DNA of 64,000 nt from RGIG995 sp045603745 (GTDB lineage: Bacteria; Bacillota; Clostridia; Oscillospirales; UBA644): positions 1-64,000 of the forward strand of contig JAZUMQ010000037.1 of NCBI GenBank assembly GCA_045603745.1, written 5' to 3'. The position numbers were made by a program, and so were the translations under genes. The notes beneath the pieces were generated by a model. The model saw only the letters and a program-made list of their open reading frames with translations, was not told where the DNA came from and did no database searches. This document shows positions 24,329 to 33,750 of the stretch, in pieces (the stretch's first letter is position 1; each line of letters begins with the position of its first letter).

Positions 24329-25459
24329 ATGGAGCAATCCTACTATCGCACCTGTGCCACCGTGGATCTGGCTGCGATTCACCACAATTTTTATACCGTA
24401 AAATCCCTGCTTCAACCGGGGTGTAAGGTTCTGTCGGTGGTAAAAGCAGACGGGTATGGTCATGGAGCGGTGGAAGTGGCAAAAACCCTGTCCGAAAGCG
24501 ATTATTTCGGCGTTGCGTGTATCGACGAAGGAATCCGATTGCGGGAAAACGGTATTGAAACGCCGATTTTGATTTTGGGATACACCTCCCCGAAAGAGGC
24601 ACGGAGCTTGACCGATTGGAACTTGACCCAGTGCGCCTTCGACGAGGAATATCTTAAGGAACTACAAAAAACCTTAGAACCGAAACAAAAATTGAAGATT
24701 CATCTGAAAATAGATACCGGCATGAGCCGTTTGGGATTCTACGCCCACGACGACGATTCCATTCAAGAAACGGTGGAACAAATCGCCACTGTGATAAAAG
24801 AAACGCCCTCCCTGGAATACGAAGGAATCTTTACCCATTTCACTTCTTCCGACGAACCGGATCTGCCTCATACGGAAAAGCAGTTTTCCTGTTTTATGCA
24901 GGTACTGAAGGGGTTGGAAGATCGGGAAATCACCTTCCCATTGCGCCATTGTGCCAACAGCGGAGCAACCCTCTTCTATCCGGAGATGCACCTGGATATG
25001 GTGCGCCCCGGAATCATTCTCTACGGATACGCCCCCGCCCCAGCCGCCGAGAAATTCGGATTGAAACCGGCGTTGGAATTAAAAGCCTACGTGGCGCAGG
25101 TTCATCATCTCAAAGCCGGGGACACGGTCAGTTATAACAGAACCTTCCGGGCTGACACACCTATGGACGTTGCCACCGTTTGCATCGGATACGGTGACGG
25201 TCTGCACCGAACCCTATCCGGAGCGCCGGCGTTGGTCAACGGAAGAAAGACCAAAATTTTGGGGAGAATCTGCATGGATCAGTGTGTCATCAACGTCACC
25301 GGGATTCCTGTAAAATCCGGAGATACGGTGACTTTTATCGGAAGGGACGGAGACGAACGGGTATCCGCAGGCGAATTGGCAGAATATGCCGGCACGATTC
25401 ATTACGAAATTTTGTGCAGTATCGGAAAACGCATTCCGAGAATCTATAACGAGAAGTAA
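24329..25459 (+). CDS. alr: Alanine racemase
   Basis: 376 residues, fold III PLP enzyme. The PLP lysine is in VVKADGYGHGAVEV (about residue 40). Further family segments are HLKIDTGMSRLGF, the HCANSGATL stretch, the MVRPGIILYGY strand, and the catalytic tyrosine region GDTVSYNRTF, with GRICMDQCVINV near the C-terminus. It makes D-alanine for peptidoglycan. ATG 24329 follows AAGGAGG; it is 12 nt after nnr, a common neighbour pair. Confidence 0.96.
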   Translation: MEQSYYRTCATVDLAAIHHNFYTVKSLLQPGCKVLSVVKADGYGHGAVEVAKTLSESDYFGVACIDEGIRLRENGIETPILILGYTSPKEARSLTDWNLTQCAFDEEYLKELQKTLEPKQKLKIHLKIDTGMSRLGFYAHDDDSIQETVEQIATVIKETPSLEYEGIFTHFTSSDEPDLPHTEKQFSCFMQVLKGLEDREITFPLRHCANSGATLFYPEMHLDMVRPGIILYGYAPAPAAEKFGLKPALELKAYVAQVHHLKAGDTVSYNRTFRADTPMDVATVCIGYGDGLHRTLSGAPALVNGRKTKILGRICMDQCVINVTGIPVKSGDTVTFIGRDGDERVSAGELAEYAGTIHYEILCSIGKRIPRIYNEK

Positions 25460-25477
25460 AAAAGATTGGAACAACCT

Positions 25478-26254
25478 ATGAGAATTGTCATCAAAGTCGG
25501 AACCTCTACCCTGGCGCACGCAGGGGGACGCTTGAATATCCGTCGAATTGAAACCTTGTGCAAAGTCATCAGCGATCTGAAAAACGCCGGAAACGAGATC
25601 ATTTTGGTCTCCTCCGGTGCAATCGGCATGGGCGTTGGAAAATTATCCCTCAAGTCCCGCCCCTCGGATATTCCCACAAAGCAAGCCGCGGCGGCAGTGG
25701 GACAGTGCGAATTGATGTATACATATGATAAACTGTTCTCTGAATATCGCCACACGGTAGCGCAAATTCTTTTGACCGGAGACGACCTGAATCACGAAGA
25801 TCGGCGGCGGAATTTTGAAAATACCTTATCCCGCCTTTTGGAATTAGGGGCAATTCCCGTCATCAATGAAAACGATACCATCGCCACACAGGAAATCGTC
25901 ATCGGAGATAACGATACCTTGGGAGCCATCGTTGCCGTTTGTTGCAAGGCGGAGGTTTTGGTCATTCTTTCCGACATCGACGGTCTTTGCACCGCAGACC
26001 CCCACAAAGATGCAAACGCTCGGCTGATTCCGGTGGTGGAAGAGATTACTCCAGAGATCATCGCCCTTGCCGGCGGAAAGGGTTCGGAATTGGGAACGGG
26101 AGGGATGGCAACGAAACTCCACGCCGCCCAAATCACCACAGAACAAGGCACTGATACGGTAATTCTCAACGGAAGCGACCCTCAAATTCTTTACGATCTG
26201 TTTGGCGGAAAATCCGTTGGAACCCGCTTTTTGGGGAAAGGGAAACAAGCATGA
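25478..26254 (+). CDS. proB: Glutamate 5-kinase (no PUA domain)
   Basis: 258 residues of amino-acid-kinase fold: VIKVGTSTLAH at the N-terminus, SSGAIGMG, the glutamate-binding INENDTIA and the ATP region LSDIDGLCTADP, then GTGGMATKLHAA. It phosphorylates glutamate in the first step of proline synthesis and is usually feedback-inhibited by proline. The C-terminal PUA domain of longer ProB proteins is absent, as in many Firmicutes. ATG 25478 was chosen over a TTG four codons earlier; the ribosome binding site is weak in both cases. The stop overlaps proA (ATGA). Confidence 0.95.
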   Translation: MRIVIKVGTSTLAHAGGRLNIRRIETLCKVISDLKNAGNEIILVSSGAIGMGVGKLSLKSRPSDIPTKQAAAAVGQCELMYTYDKLFSEYRHTVAQILLTGDDLNHEDRRRNFENTLSRLLELGAIPVINENDTIATQEIVIGDNDTLGAIVAVCCKAEVLVILSDIDGLCTADPHKDANARLIPVVEEITPEIIALAGGKGSELGTGGMATKLHAAQITTEQGTDTVILNGSDPQILYDLFGGKSVGTRFLGKGKQA

Positions 26255-27507
26255 CAACGCAAGAAATTCTTATTCGGGCAAAAAAAGCCGCCCCCACCCT
26301 CCGCGCCGCCACGGAAGAACAAAAAAATCAATATCTGCAGGCGATGGCAGATTGCCTTTTGGAACATACAGATAAAATTCTTGCGGCAAACGACCAAGAC
26401 GTCACCGCCGCCCGGGGAATCGTCTCGGACGTGATGATCGACCGGCTGAAATTAACCAAAGATCGCATCGTTGCCATGGCGGAAGGAATTCGTCAAGTGG
26501 CAAACCTCCCCGATCCTGTGGGGAGAATCATCACCGAAACCAAACGCCCCAACGGACTTGTGATTGAAAAAGTTGCCGTTCCTTTGGGAGTGGTCGCCAT
26601 CATTTACGAAAGCCGCCCCAACGTCACCTCCGACGCGGCGGCGCTAACCCTAAAATCGGGAAACGCCTGTGTTTTGCGGGGAGGCAAAGAGGCCTTCCGT
26701 TCCGCAAACGCCGTAACCGATGCCCTGAGAGAGGGGCTGAAAAAAGAAGGAGCTGACCCGAATCTGGTGCAATTGATTCAAGATACCACCCGACAGAGCG
26801 CCAACGAATTGATGAAAGCCGTGGGCTACGTGGATTTGCTCATTCCCCGGGGTGGTGCCGGATTGATTCGGGCTTGCGTGGAAAACGCAACGGTGCCCTG
26901 TATTCAGACCGGGACCGGCATCTGCCACATTTACGTAGACGATTCCGCCGACCAAGAGCAAGCGCTGAACATTATCGAAAATGCAAAAACTTCCCGCCCC
27001 TCGGTCTGCAATGCGGAAGAAGTGTTGCTGGTTCATAAGGGAATTGCAAAGGCATTTCTTCCCCGATTAAAAACCCGTTTGGTGGACGAAAGAATCGCCG
27101 CTGAAAAGCAACCGGTGGAATTGCGCCTCTGCCCTGTCGCCGCCGAAATCATCGACGGAACTCCCGCCGGACCGGAAGATTTTGACACCGAATTTCTCGA
27201 TTATATTTTAGCCGTGGCAGTGGTGGACGATACTCCCTCTGCCATTGCCCACATCACCGCCCATTCCACCGGGCACAGTGAAGCGATTTTGACCAAGACC
27301 AAAGAAAACGCAGACATCTTCACTCGAGACGTGGACAGTGCCTCAGTTTACGTCAACGCTTCCACCCGATTCACCGACGGAGGAGAATTCGGTCTGGGTT
27401 GCGAAATGGGAATTTCCACCCAAAAACTTCACGCAAGAGGACCGATGGGTCTGGAAGAAATGACCGCATACAAATACGTCATCAAAGGCGACGGACAAAT
27501 TCGATAA
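26251..27507 (+). CDS. proA: Gamma-glutamyl phosphate reductase
   Basis: 418 residues of the aldehyde-dehydrogenase superfamily. It contains KVAVPLGVVAIIYESRPNVT, the NADPH-loop segment LRGGKEAFRSA, the catalytic cysteine in TSRPSVCNAEEVLL (about residue 255) and FTDGGEFGLGCEMGISTQK near the C-terminus. It reduces glutamyl-5-phosphate to the semialdehyde that cyclises to the proline precursor. It is translationally coupled to proB by a 4-nt overlap. Last gene of the run; a strong terminator follows at 27522. Confidence 0.97.
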   Translation: MTTQEILIRAKKAAPTLRAATEEQKNQYLQAMADCLLEHTDKILAANDQDVTAARGIVSDVMIDRLKLTKDRIVAMAEGIRQVANLPDPVGRIITETKRPNGLVIEKVAVPLGVVAIIYESRPNVTSDAAALTLKSGNACVLRGGKEAFRSANAVTDALREGLKKEGADPNLVQLIQDTTRQSANELMKAVGYVDLLIPRGGAGLIRACVENATVPCIQTGTGICHIYVDDSADQEQALNIIENAKTSRPSVCNAEEVLLVHKGIAKAFLPRLKTRLVDERIAAEKQPVELRLCPVAAEIIDGTPAGPEDFDTEFLDYILAVAVVDDTPSAIAHITAHSTGHSEAILTKTKENADIFTRDVDSASVYVNASTRFTDGGEFGLGCEMGISTQKLHARGPMGLEEMTAYKYVIKGDGQIR

Positions 27508-27521
27508 TATCAAGCAATTAA

Positions 27522-27548
27522 CCCCGCAGAGAAAGAATCTCTGCGGGG
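27522..27548. terminator. Terminator after proA
   Basis: A perfect 11-bp stem CCCCGCAGAGA (27522-27532) with its complement (27538-27548), loop AAGAA, then TGTTTTAT. It can also act for the convergent small membrane protein gene. Confidence 0.88.
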
Positions 27549-27580
27549 TGTTTTATACCGATACGGTTTATAAAATCAAA

Positions 27581-27832
27581 TTAAAACTTAGTTCCGAGAC
27601 GACGGAGAAATAGGACAAGAAGTTCGACGACCAAAGTAAGTGTCAGTGTAACCAAAGCACATTCCCGAAAAATCTCCGCATATTCCAGGCTGCCCAAAGG
27701 ACCGCCGAAGCGAGCAAGTCCACAGAACAAAAACGCCACGAAAAACTGCAACACCGATGCATATTTTCCGGCAAACAACAGCTCCCTCAAAAAATAGGGA
27801 GACCCCAAAATCTTATCGACAAATTTCATCAT
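27581..27832 (-). CDS. Small two-TM membrane protein, unknown
   Basis: 83 residues: a short amphipathic start (MMKFVDKILGSPYF), two hydrophobic segments (about 24-44 and 56-77) and a basic end (RRLGTKF). I recognise no family. The start was set at ATG 27832, six bases after GAGGTG and about 13 nt downstream of the likely transcript start; earlier in-frame ATG and TTG codons fall within the promoter (27852-27880) and cannot be used. It is monocistronic. Confidence 0.75.
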   Translation of the reverse strand: MMKFVDKILGSPYFLRELLFAGKYASVLQFFVAFLFCGLARFGGPLGSLEYAEIFRECALVTLTLTLVVELLVLFLRRLGTKF

Positions 27833-27851
27833 ATTTCTCACCTCTGTATCT

Positions 27852-27880
27852 ATCATACCATATTGCGCCCCGCAAGTCAA
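27852..27880 (-). promoter_or_regulatory. Promoter of small membrane protein gene
   Basis: Minus strand TTGACT (27875-27880), 17 bp, TATGAT (27852-27857) with ATGG before the -10. Confidence 0.78.
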
Positions 27881-27893
27881 CACATAAAATTTT

Positions 27894-27917
27894 CCTGTCC
27901 CTCATAGAATGGACAGG
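27894..27917 (+). promoter_or_regulatory. Inverted repeat overlapping the symporter ribosome binding site
   Basis: CCTGTCC (27894-27900) and GGACAGG (27911-27917), ten-base loop. The right arm runs into GGGTG (27916-27920), the only ribosome-binding-like sequence before the ATG at 27928, so folding would hide it. Confidence 0.5.
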
Positions 27918-27927
27918 GTGATAAAAC

Positions 27928-29205
27928 ATGTTGACACACATTGCGGCGGGATTCGGCACCGTAACGGCGGGGGCACTGATGGTCTACGGACTTTACGCCA
28001 CCGTCAAAACCCGATTTCTGCCCATTCGGGCATTCTCCGCCATGGTACGGCAGATTCGCACGCCACAACAAACCGGGCGCACCGTCTCTCCTTTCCGCGC
28101 CTTTGCCACATCTCTTGCGGGAACTATCGGGGTGGGGAATTTGACGGGAGTCGCCCTTGCCATCGCCTTAGGGGGACCGGGGGCGGTATTTTGGATGTGG
28201 GTTTCGGCACTACTCTGCATGACAGTAAAATATTTTGAGGTCTACCTTGCCATGAAGCATCAACCGAAGCAGGAGACCCATTACGGCTTTGCCCCTATGG
28301 AATATCTGAGAAAAGCTACGGAGAGCAAGGGATTTGCGGGGTTGTTCGCCCTGTTTGGCGTATTTTCCGCCCTTGCCATGGGAAGCATGATTCAGACCAA
28401 CGCCGCCGCAAACGCGGCAAATCAAGCTTTTGGTTGCCCGACCTGGTTCATCGGAATTTTATTTGCCGGAGGCGTCGGAATTTTTTTGGCGGGGGGAATT
28501 CAGCGAATTACCGGAGCGATGGAAAAGGCAGTTCCTCTTTTGGGGGGCATCTTTTTATTGTTAGGGATTTTAGTTATTGTCTTACGGTACGATCAAATTC
28601 TGCCTGCCCTTCAACGGATTTTTACCGAAGCATTTTCTTTTTCTTCCGCCGCCGGGGGCTTTTTGGGTTCGGGGGTAGTTCTTGCCTTTCGCCACGGTGT
28701 TTCAAACGGTTTGTTTTCCCATGAAGCAGGATTGGGGAGTGCGGGATTGGCTCACGGTGCTTGCGGGGCAGATCCGGAAAAACAAGGACTTTGGGGAATG
28801 TTTGAAGTCTTTGCGGATACGATGGTGATCTCCACCGTATCGGCGTTAATGATTCTGACCACCGGCGTTGGGGGAACGTCCGGAGGCGTTTTGCAGGCGG
28901 CAAAAAACGTGCTGGGAACGGTGGGAGAAGGATTGATTGCCGTATGCCTGATCTTATTTGCGTTTTTATCGGTCTTAAGTTGGAGTTGCTACGGCGAAAC
29001 CTGTTTCGTATGGCTTTGCGGAAAAAAAAGCGCCGCCGTCTTTCGGGTTCTCTTTACCCTAACCCCTCTCCTTGCGGTACTTTCTCCGGAAAACAACCTT
29101 TGGGCATCGGCAGAAATTATCAACGGAGTGATGATGATTCTCAATCTGACCGGACTTTTGGGCTATCGAAAAGAACTGAAACATATTTCTGCATTGAAAT
29201 TCTAA
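27928..29205 (+). CDS. AGCS-family amino acid:Na+ (alanine/glycine) symporter
   Basis: 425 residues with about 10 TM helices. Family hallmarks are ATSLAGTIGVGNLTGVALAI near the N-terminus (usual GTIGVGNIAGVA), GGPGAVFWMWVSALLCMTVK, FSHEAGLGSAGLAH and DTMVISTVSALMILTTG. It imports alanine or glycine with sodium. The N-terminus is slightly short against family members of about 440-480 residues, but no earlier start is available because the next upstream ATG would lie in the hairpin. It is a single gene. Confidence 0.92.
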   Translation: MLTHIAAGFGTVTAGALMVYGLYATVKTRFLPIRAFSAMVRQIRTPQQTGRTVSPFRAFATSLAGTIGVGNLTGVALAIALGGPGAVFWMWVSALLCMTVKYFEVYLAMKHQPKQETHYGFAPMEYLRKATESKGFAGLFALFGVFSALAMGSMIQTNAAANAANQAFGCPTWFIGILFAGGVGIFLAGGIQRITGAMEKAVPLLGGIFLLLGILVIVLRYDQILPALQRIFTEAFSFSSAAGGFLGSGVVLAFRHGVSNGLFSHEAGLGSAGLAHGACGADPEKQGLWGMFEVFADTMVISTVSALMILTTGVGGTSGGVLQAAKNVLGTVGEGLIAVCLILFAFLSVLSWSCYGETCFVWLCGKKSAAVFRVLFTLTPLLAVLSPENNLWASAEIINGVMMILNLTGLLGYRKELKHISALKF

Positions 29206-29210
29206 AAAAT

Positions 29211-29234
29211 GAGCCACGCAATACCGCGTGGCTC
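29211..29234 (-). terminator. Terminator of GH95 gene
   Basis: A perfect 9-bp stem GAGCCACGC (29211-29219) with GCGTGGCTC (29226-29234). A run of six T follows on the minus strand; the plus direction (symporter gene) lacks a T-run. Confidence 0.8.
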
Positions 29235-29253
29235 AACATCATATTCCGAAAAA

Positions 29254-31644
29254 TTAAAACCGGATCGTGTAAGTTTCCCCTTGGGTGGTGTCAAAGGAAA
29301 TTCGATCTTCCACAACGATAGAAACCGGGATTTCTTTTCCGGTATTGTCGGTGACCCGGGCAGAAGACAATCCCTTCCCTTGCACAATTGCCCTGTTGCC
29401 GTTGCGGGAAAGAATCTTCGCTTCCACAAGGTTTTTATTCGACCAATCCATGGAAATCTCAAAGTTTCCGCGGGCGACAAAACCTTTCAGAGAACCGTTT
29501 TTCCAATCATCGGGGAGGGCCGGGAGAAGGGTAATATACCCCAAATTGCTCTGAATCAGCATTTCGGAAACGCCGGCGGTATAACCGAAATTCCCGTCTA
29601 TTTGGAAGGGCGGGTGGGTATCCCACAAGTTGGGCATGATCCCGATTTGGAACAATTGTTGAATCAGACCGTAACACGTTTCTCCATCACCAAGCCGCGC
29701 CCAACTGTTCAACCGCTGAGCCAATCCCCAGCCGGTGGTTTGATCGGTTCGGTCCCTCAGAGAAACCTTTGCCGCCTCAATCCACGAATCCTTTTGCTGA
29801 ATCAAATCTCCGGGAAACAACCCCAACATATGAGAAATATGCCGATGCCCCGAAGCGTTGGGTTGGATACTGTTTAGGGTAGTCTCCTCGTACCATTCCT
29901 TAATCTGTCCGTCACTGCCGATTTCGATGGGACCTTTCAGATTGGCTTGATTTTGTTTCCATAGAGCAACTTTTTCCCCATCAACGTTCAAAATCTCCGC
30001 AGCAGCGATCACGTCCTCATATAACTGCCAAATCAAAGATTGTTCGTAAGTATTTCCCTGAGTTCTGGGGCCATGTTCGGGAGAAGATGCAGGAGAGGAA
30101 ACTAATTTTCCGTCGGGATCCCGAACCAAAATTTGATCGTAAAGTACCGCAGATTCCCGCAAGATCGGATAAATCTCGTTCCGAAGATATTCCACATCGC
30201 CGGTATATTCGTAATATTCCCAGCAGTTCTGCAAGATCCAGGGCACTGCCGCAGGAGACCACCCCCACTTAAACGCCCAACCGGGACAGGTCCAGCCAAA
30301 GGGCGTCGCTTGGGTGTGTGCCATAAAACCGTTTTCGGGATTTTCCTCCGTACTTTCCACCCCGGCATAAATATGGGCGGTGACCCGCCCCGGTTTGCGA
30401 AGGGAATCGACGTATTGAATCAAAGGTTTGGCACATTCCGCCAAATTCGTGGAAAAGACAGGCCAATAATTCATCTGAAGATTGACGTTGATGTGATAGT
30501 CCGAACTCCAAGGGGGATCGTTGCGATTGTTCCAAACTCCTTGCAGATTGGAAGGCAATTGAGAATCTTCACGAGAAGACGAAATGGTCAAATAGCGACC
30601 AAACTGAAAGAGGAGTGTTTCCAGTAACCGCTTTTCGCCTTCGGTTGCATCGCCGGTTTTATAAGTAGCAAGAAGTCGGTCCGTGGTTTTTTCGGTATGT
30701 TTCTGACCGAGATCCAAAAAAGTTCGACAAAACAGATTTTGATAATCTTTGATATGATCTTCCTTAACGGAATCATACGATTTTCGACCGACGGCAAGGA
30801 CAACATCAAGCACTCGCCCTTTCAAGGTTTCCATATCCTCTCCGGTTCGGTACTTGGGATAATCGTTTTTGTAATCTGTCGCGGCAGCAAGATATACCGT
30901 AAGGGAAGATGCGCCGGATACGATCAATTTATCCTCTGAGGCAACGATGGTCCCACCTTCATTGATTGCTGTCAAATAAGAGGCATATTTTAATTGGTTG
31001 TCCTCCAATTCCCCAACAAGCTCCAGCGTCGTTCCTTGGGCAAGGGTCGTACCCCCTTGGTTGGAAACAAAACGAATCTCCAAATTCAGGGCTTCCGTTC
31101 CCGTTGCCACCAGATGCGCCACCAAAACCTTATCCGGGTGGCTGATAAAAAATTCCCGAAGATAATTTGTTCCCTTGCGGTTGAAACTTACCGACGATAC
31201 GGCAGTGGTCAGATCCAGATCCCGTACATAATCGGAAACGCCGTCTTCTGGGATATTTTTATAATCAAAATAGAGATTTCCCCAAGACTGATAACAACCA
31301 TACCCGCCGTTGTTTGCCCCCTGAAGAGATTCACACAGATCATGAGCCGCGGTCTTCTCTCCTGCAAGAAAGAGAGACTGAATCTTTTTTATCGTTTCGC
31401 CGTACTTTCCTTTTTCCGTCAGATTTCCGCCCATATAATCGGGGCGATCCTTTGACGGACCTCCGATCCAAAGGGTCTTTTCGCTCAGGGTCAGCCGTTC
31501 CCGTACAATCTCTCCGTAAATATTGGCACCCTGATCTCCGTTCCCGATCGGTAACGTTTGCTGCTGCCAAACGTTATTTTCGTTTACAGAAGTATCTAAA
31601 ATATTTTCTCCTGCACTGGCAGGTTTATCATACCAAATACGCAT
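29254..31644 (-). CDS. Glycoside hydrolase family 95 (alpha-L-fucosidase/galactosidase type)
   Basis: 796 residues. An N-terminal beta-sandwich (about 1-265, starting RIWYDKPA and containing LPIGNGDQGANIYG) is followed by an (alpha/alpha)6 barrel and C-terminal sandwich. Catalytic-site segments typical of GH95 are present: NVNLQMNYWPVFSTNL with the two asparagines, SPEHGPRTQGNTYEQS and PFQIDGNFGYTAGV with the aspartate. GH95 enzymes are inverting alpha-1,2-L-fucosidases or alpha-L-galactosidases acting on host glycans or plant xyloglucan. There is no signal peptide, so it acts inside the cell on imported oligosaccharides, but no sugar transporter is encoded nearby. ATG 31644 follows AGGAGG; the longer frame is rejected. 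Confidence 0.93.
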   Translation of the reverse strand: MRIWYDKPASAGENILDTSVNENNVWQQQTLPIGNGDQGANIYGEIVRERLTLSEKTLWIGGPSKDRPDYMGGNLTEKGKYGETIKKIQSLFLAGEKTAAHDLCESLQGANNGGYGCYQSWGNLYFDYKNIPEDGVSDYVRDLDLTTAVSSVSFNRKGTNYLREFFISHPDKVLVAHLVATGTEALNLEIRFVSNQGGTTLAQGTTLELVGELEDNQLKYASYLTAINEGGTIVASEDKLIVSGASSLTVYLAAATDYKNDYPKYRTGEDMETLKGRVLDVVLAVGRKSYDSVKEDHIKDYQNLFCRTFLDLGQKHTEKTTDRLLATYKTGDATEGEKRLLETLLFQFGRYLTISSSREDSQLPSNLQGVWNNRNDPPWSSDYHINVNLQMNYWPVFSTNLAECAKPLIQYVDSLRKPGRVTAHIYAGVESTEENPENGFMAHTQATPFGWTCPGWAFKWGWSPAAVPWILQNCWEYYEYTGDVEYLRNEIYPILRESAVLYDQILVRDPDGKLVSSPASSPEHGPRTQGNTYEQSLIWQLYEDVIAAAEILNVDGEKVALWKQNQANLKGPIEIGSDGQIKEWYEETTLNSIQPNASGHRHISHMLGLFPGDLIQQKDSWIEAAKVSLRDRTDQTTGWGLAQRLNSWARLGDGETCYGLIQQLFQIGIMPNLWDTHPPFQIDGNFGYTAGVSEMLIQSNLGYITLLPALPDDWKNGSLKGFVARGNFEISMDWSNKNLVEAKILSRNGNRAIVQGKGLSSARVTDNTGKEIPVSIVVEDRISFDTTQGETYTIRF

Positions 31645-31678
31645 ATAAAAACCTCCTATTAATGCCGTATCATGATTC

Positions 31679-31709
31679 ATTATAACATATATCCCAAAAT
31701 TGAAGTCAA
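31679..31709 (-). promoter_or_regulatory. Promoter of GH95 gene
   Basis: Minus strand TTGACT (31704-31709) and TATAAT (31679-31684) with a long 19-bp spacer and TGT before the -10. Confidence 0.6.
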
Positions 31710-31735
31710 CCCAATTTAGAAAATTCTGTCGGATC

Positions 31736-31768
31736 AAAAAAGAAGCAAAGAAACTTTGCATCTTTTTT
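31736..31768 (-). terminator. Terminator of dnaG-rpoD-HAD operon
   Basis: A 15-position stem with one mismatch (31736-31750 with 31754-31768), A-run and T-run on either side. Confidence 0.8.
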
Positions 31769-31796
31769 ACGGTCTATTCTCTTAAATAAATCGGAT

Positions 31797-32603
31797 TTAA
31801 ACTTCCGACGTAAAATCACAAACGCCGTTCATAATGTAGGTGGGACGGTAGGGGAATTCCTTGATGGTTTCCAAGGTCGAAACACCGCTTAAGACCAACG
31901 TGGTATCAATTTCACTTTCAATCCCCGCAATAATATCCGTGTCCATGCGGTCGCCGATGATCATTGCATCTTCCACTTCCACCTGCAACAGGCGAATGGC
32001 GTGGCGCATCATCAACGGATTTGGTTTTCCCACAAAGTAAGCACGCTTACCCGATGCCTGAGCAATGGGAGCAACCATAGAACCGGTGGCGGGAATAATT
32101 CCCCGTTCCGAGGGAGCGGAAACGTCGGGGTTTGCACCGATCAGTTTTGCTCCGTTGTTCACCAACAATGTGGCTTTTTCGATCTTTTCCCAGTTATAGG
32201 AAGAAGTTTCCCCTACCACCACGTAGTCGGGATTGATGTCGTTCATGGAAAATCCCGCATCGTACAAAGCGTTGATCAACCCCGGCTCGCCGATAACGTA
32301 AGCGGAGCCGTTTTCCGGTTTTTGAGACTTCAAAAAGGCGGCGGTCGCCATGGCGGAAGTATAGAAATGATCTTCCGAAACGTTCAGACCCAACCGGGAA
32401 AGTTTCTGAGAAAGTTCCCGGGGAGAACGCTCGCTTGAATTGGTCAAAAACAAAACACGCTTATTTTCATTGGATAACCATTCTACGAATTCCTTGACAC
32501 CGGGCAACAACATATTTCCGTGGTAGATCACGCCGTCCATATCACAGATAAAACCTTTTTTGGCGCGAATCCGATTCAAATCGTAAAACACTTTATGTGC
32601 CAT
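31797..32603 (-). CDS. HAD-IIA family hydrolase (NagD-like)
   Basis: 268 residues. HAD motif I is ICDMDGVIYHGN (about 19-30), motif II LTNSSERSP, a type IIA cap in the middle, the lysine in VGKPNPLMM, and motif IV IIGDRMDTDIIAGIES. NagD-like enzymes dephosphorylate nucleotides or sugar phosphates; the specificity is not clear. ATG 32603 follows AAGGAG, 10 nt after rpoD, so it is third in a dnaG-rpoD operon. Confidence 0.92.
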   Translation of the reverse strand: MAHKVFYDLNRIRAKKGFICDMDGVIYHGNMLLPGVKEFVEWLSNENKRVLFLTNSSERSPRELSQKLSRLGLNVSEDHFYTSAMATAAFLKSQKPENGSAYVIGEPGLINALYDAGFSMNDINPDYVVVGETSSYNWEKIEKATLLVNNGAKLIGANPDVSAPSERGIIPATGSMVAPIAQASGKRAYFVGKPNPLMMRHAIRLLQVEVEDAMIIGDRMDTDIIAGIESEIDTTLVLSGVSTLETIKEFPYRPTYIMNGVCDFTSEV

Positions 32604-32613
32604 AAAAAACTCC

Positions 32614-33744
32614 TTAATCCATATAGTCTTTCAACAATTTAATACGACTGGGGTGACGCAATTTCCGCAGGGCTTTGGCTTCGATTTGACGAATCCGTTC
32701 CCGGGTAACGTTAAATTCTTTTCCCACTTCTTCCAAGGTGCGGGTGCGTCCGTCGTCCAATCCGAACCGGAGACGCAGTACTCTCGCTTCCCGATCGGAA
32801 AGGGTTTTGAGAACTTCGTTCAATTCCCCTTTCAGCATAGTCTGAGCCGCCACGTCGGAGGGAGAAGGAACATCGTCGTCGGCGATAAAATCACCCAAGT
32901 GAGAATCTTCTTCTTCCCCTACGGGAGATTCCAGAGAAACCGGGTCTTGGGCTACTTTCATAATTTCCCGAACCCGCTCCAGAGGCATACCCATTTCAGC
33001 GGCGATTTCTTCCACTTGGGGTTGTCTGCCCAATTCCTGAGTCAAGGTTTTTTCCACCTTAGAAAGACGGTTGATGGTCTCCACCATGTGGACGGGAATA
33101 CGAATCGTACGAGCCTGATCGGCAATGGCGCGGGTAATAGCTTGGCGAATCCACCATGTGGCGTAGGTAGAGAATTTATATCCCTTGGTAGAATCAAACT
33201 TATCCACGGCTTTGATCAAACCGAGATTTCCTTCTTGAATCAGATCCAAAAAGAGCAGATTTCTGCCCACGTAACGTTTTGCGATACTGACGACCAAGCG
33301 CAGATTTGCCTCGTTGAGCCGGCGCTTCGCGTCCATATCCCCCAAAGAGATCCGCTGCGCCAATTCCGCTTCTTCTTCGGGAGCAAGCAAAGGCACTTTT
33401 CCGATGTCGTGCAAATACACCTTGACCGGGTCATCGATGGTGATCCCTTCGGATTGAAGCATGGCTTCCATATCTTCCGGGTCGATGGGAAGAAGAGGCA
33501 CTTCTTCTTCCAATTCTCCCAATTCTTCCGGGTCAACGTCTTCGTCGATTTCAATTCCGCCGATGCGCAGGTCGTCGATGATGGAATTGACTTGATCTTT
33601 TGTCATACCGGTGGGGCGAAGGGCTTCACGAATCTCGTTTTCGGTCAAAGTAGAATTCCGTTCTTTCGCCCGTTCCAAAAGTTCCCGCAGGATCACTTTT
33701 GCCTCGGATTCATTCTGCGTTGTGTTGTTTTGCAATTCTTCCAT
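32614..33744 (-). CDS. rpoD: Primary sigma factor RpoD/SigA
   Basis: 376 residues. A short acidic region 1.1-like N-terminus (about 1-95) is followed by region 1.2 (DDPVKVYLHDIGKVPLL), regions 2.1-2.4 (about 140-215, with KFSTYATWWIRQAITRAI), region 3 and region 4.2 (TLEEVGKEFNVTRERIRQIE, then KALRKLRHPSR). It directs RNA polymerase to the TTGACA/TATAAT promoters that dominate the window. It lies just downstream of dnaG, the classic Firmicute macromolecular-synthesis order, with 6 nt between the two reading frames. Confidence 0.97.
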   Translation of the reverse strand: MEELQNNTTQNESEAKVILRELLERAKERNSTLTENEIREALRPTGMTKDQVNSIIDDLRIGGIEIDEDVDPEELGELEEEVPLLPIDPEDMEAMLQSEGITIDDPVKVYLHDIGKVPLLAPEEEAELAQRISLGDMDAKRRLNEANLRLVVSIAKRYVGRNLLFLDLIQEGNLGLIKAVDKFDSTKGYKFSTYATWWIRQAITRAIADQARTIRIPVHMVETINRLSKVEKTLTQELGRQPQVEEIAAEMGMPLERVREIMKVAQDPVSLESPVGEEEDSHLGDFIADDDVPSPSDVAAQTMLKGELNEVLKTLSDREARVLRLRFGLDDGRTRTLEEVGKEFNVTRERIRQIEAKALRKLRHPSRIKLLKDYMD

Positions 33745-33750
33745 GATGTA

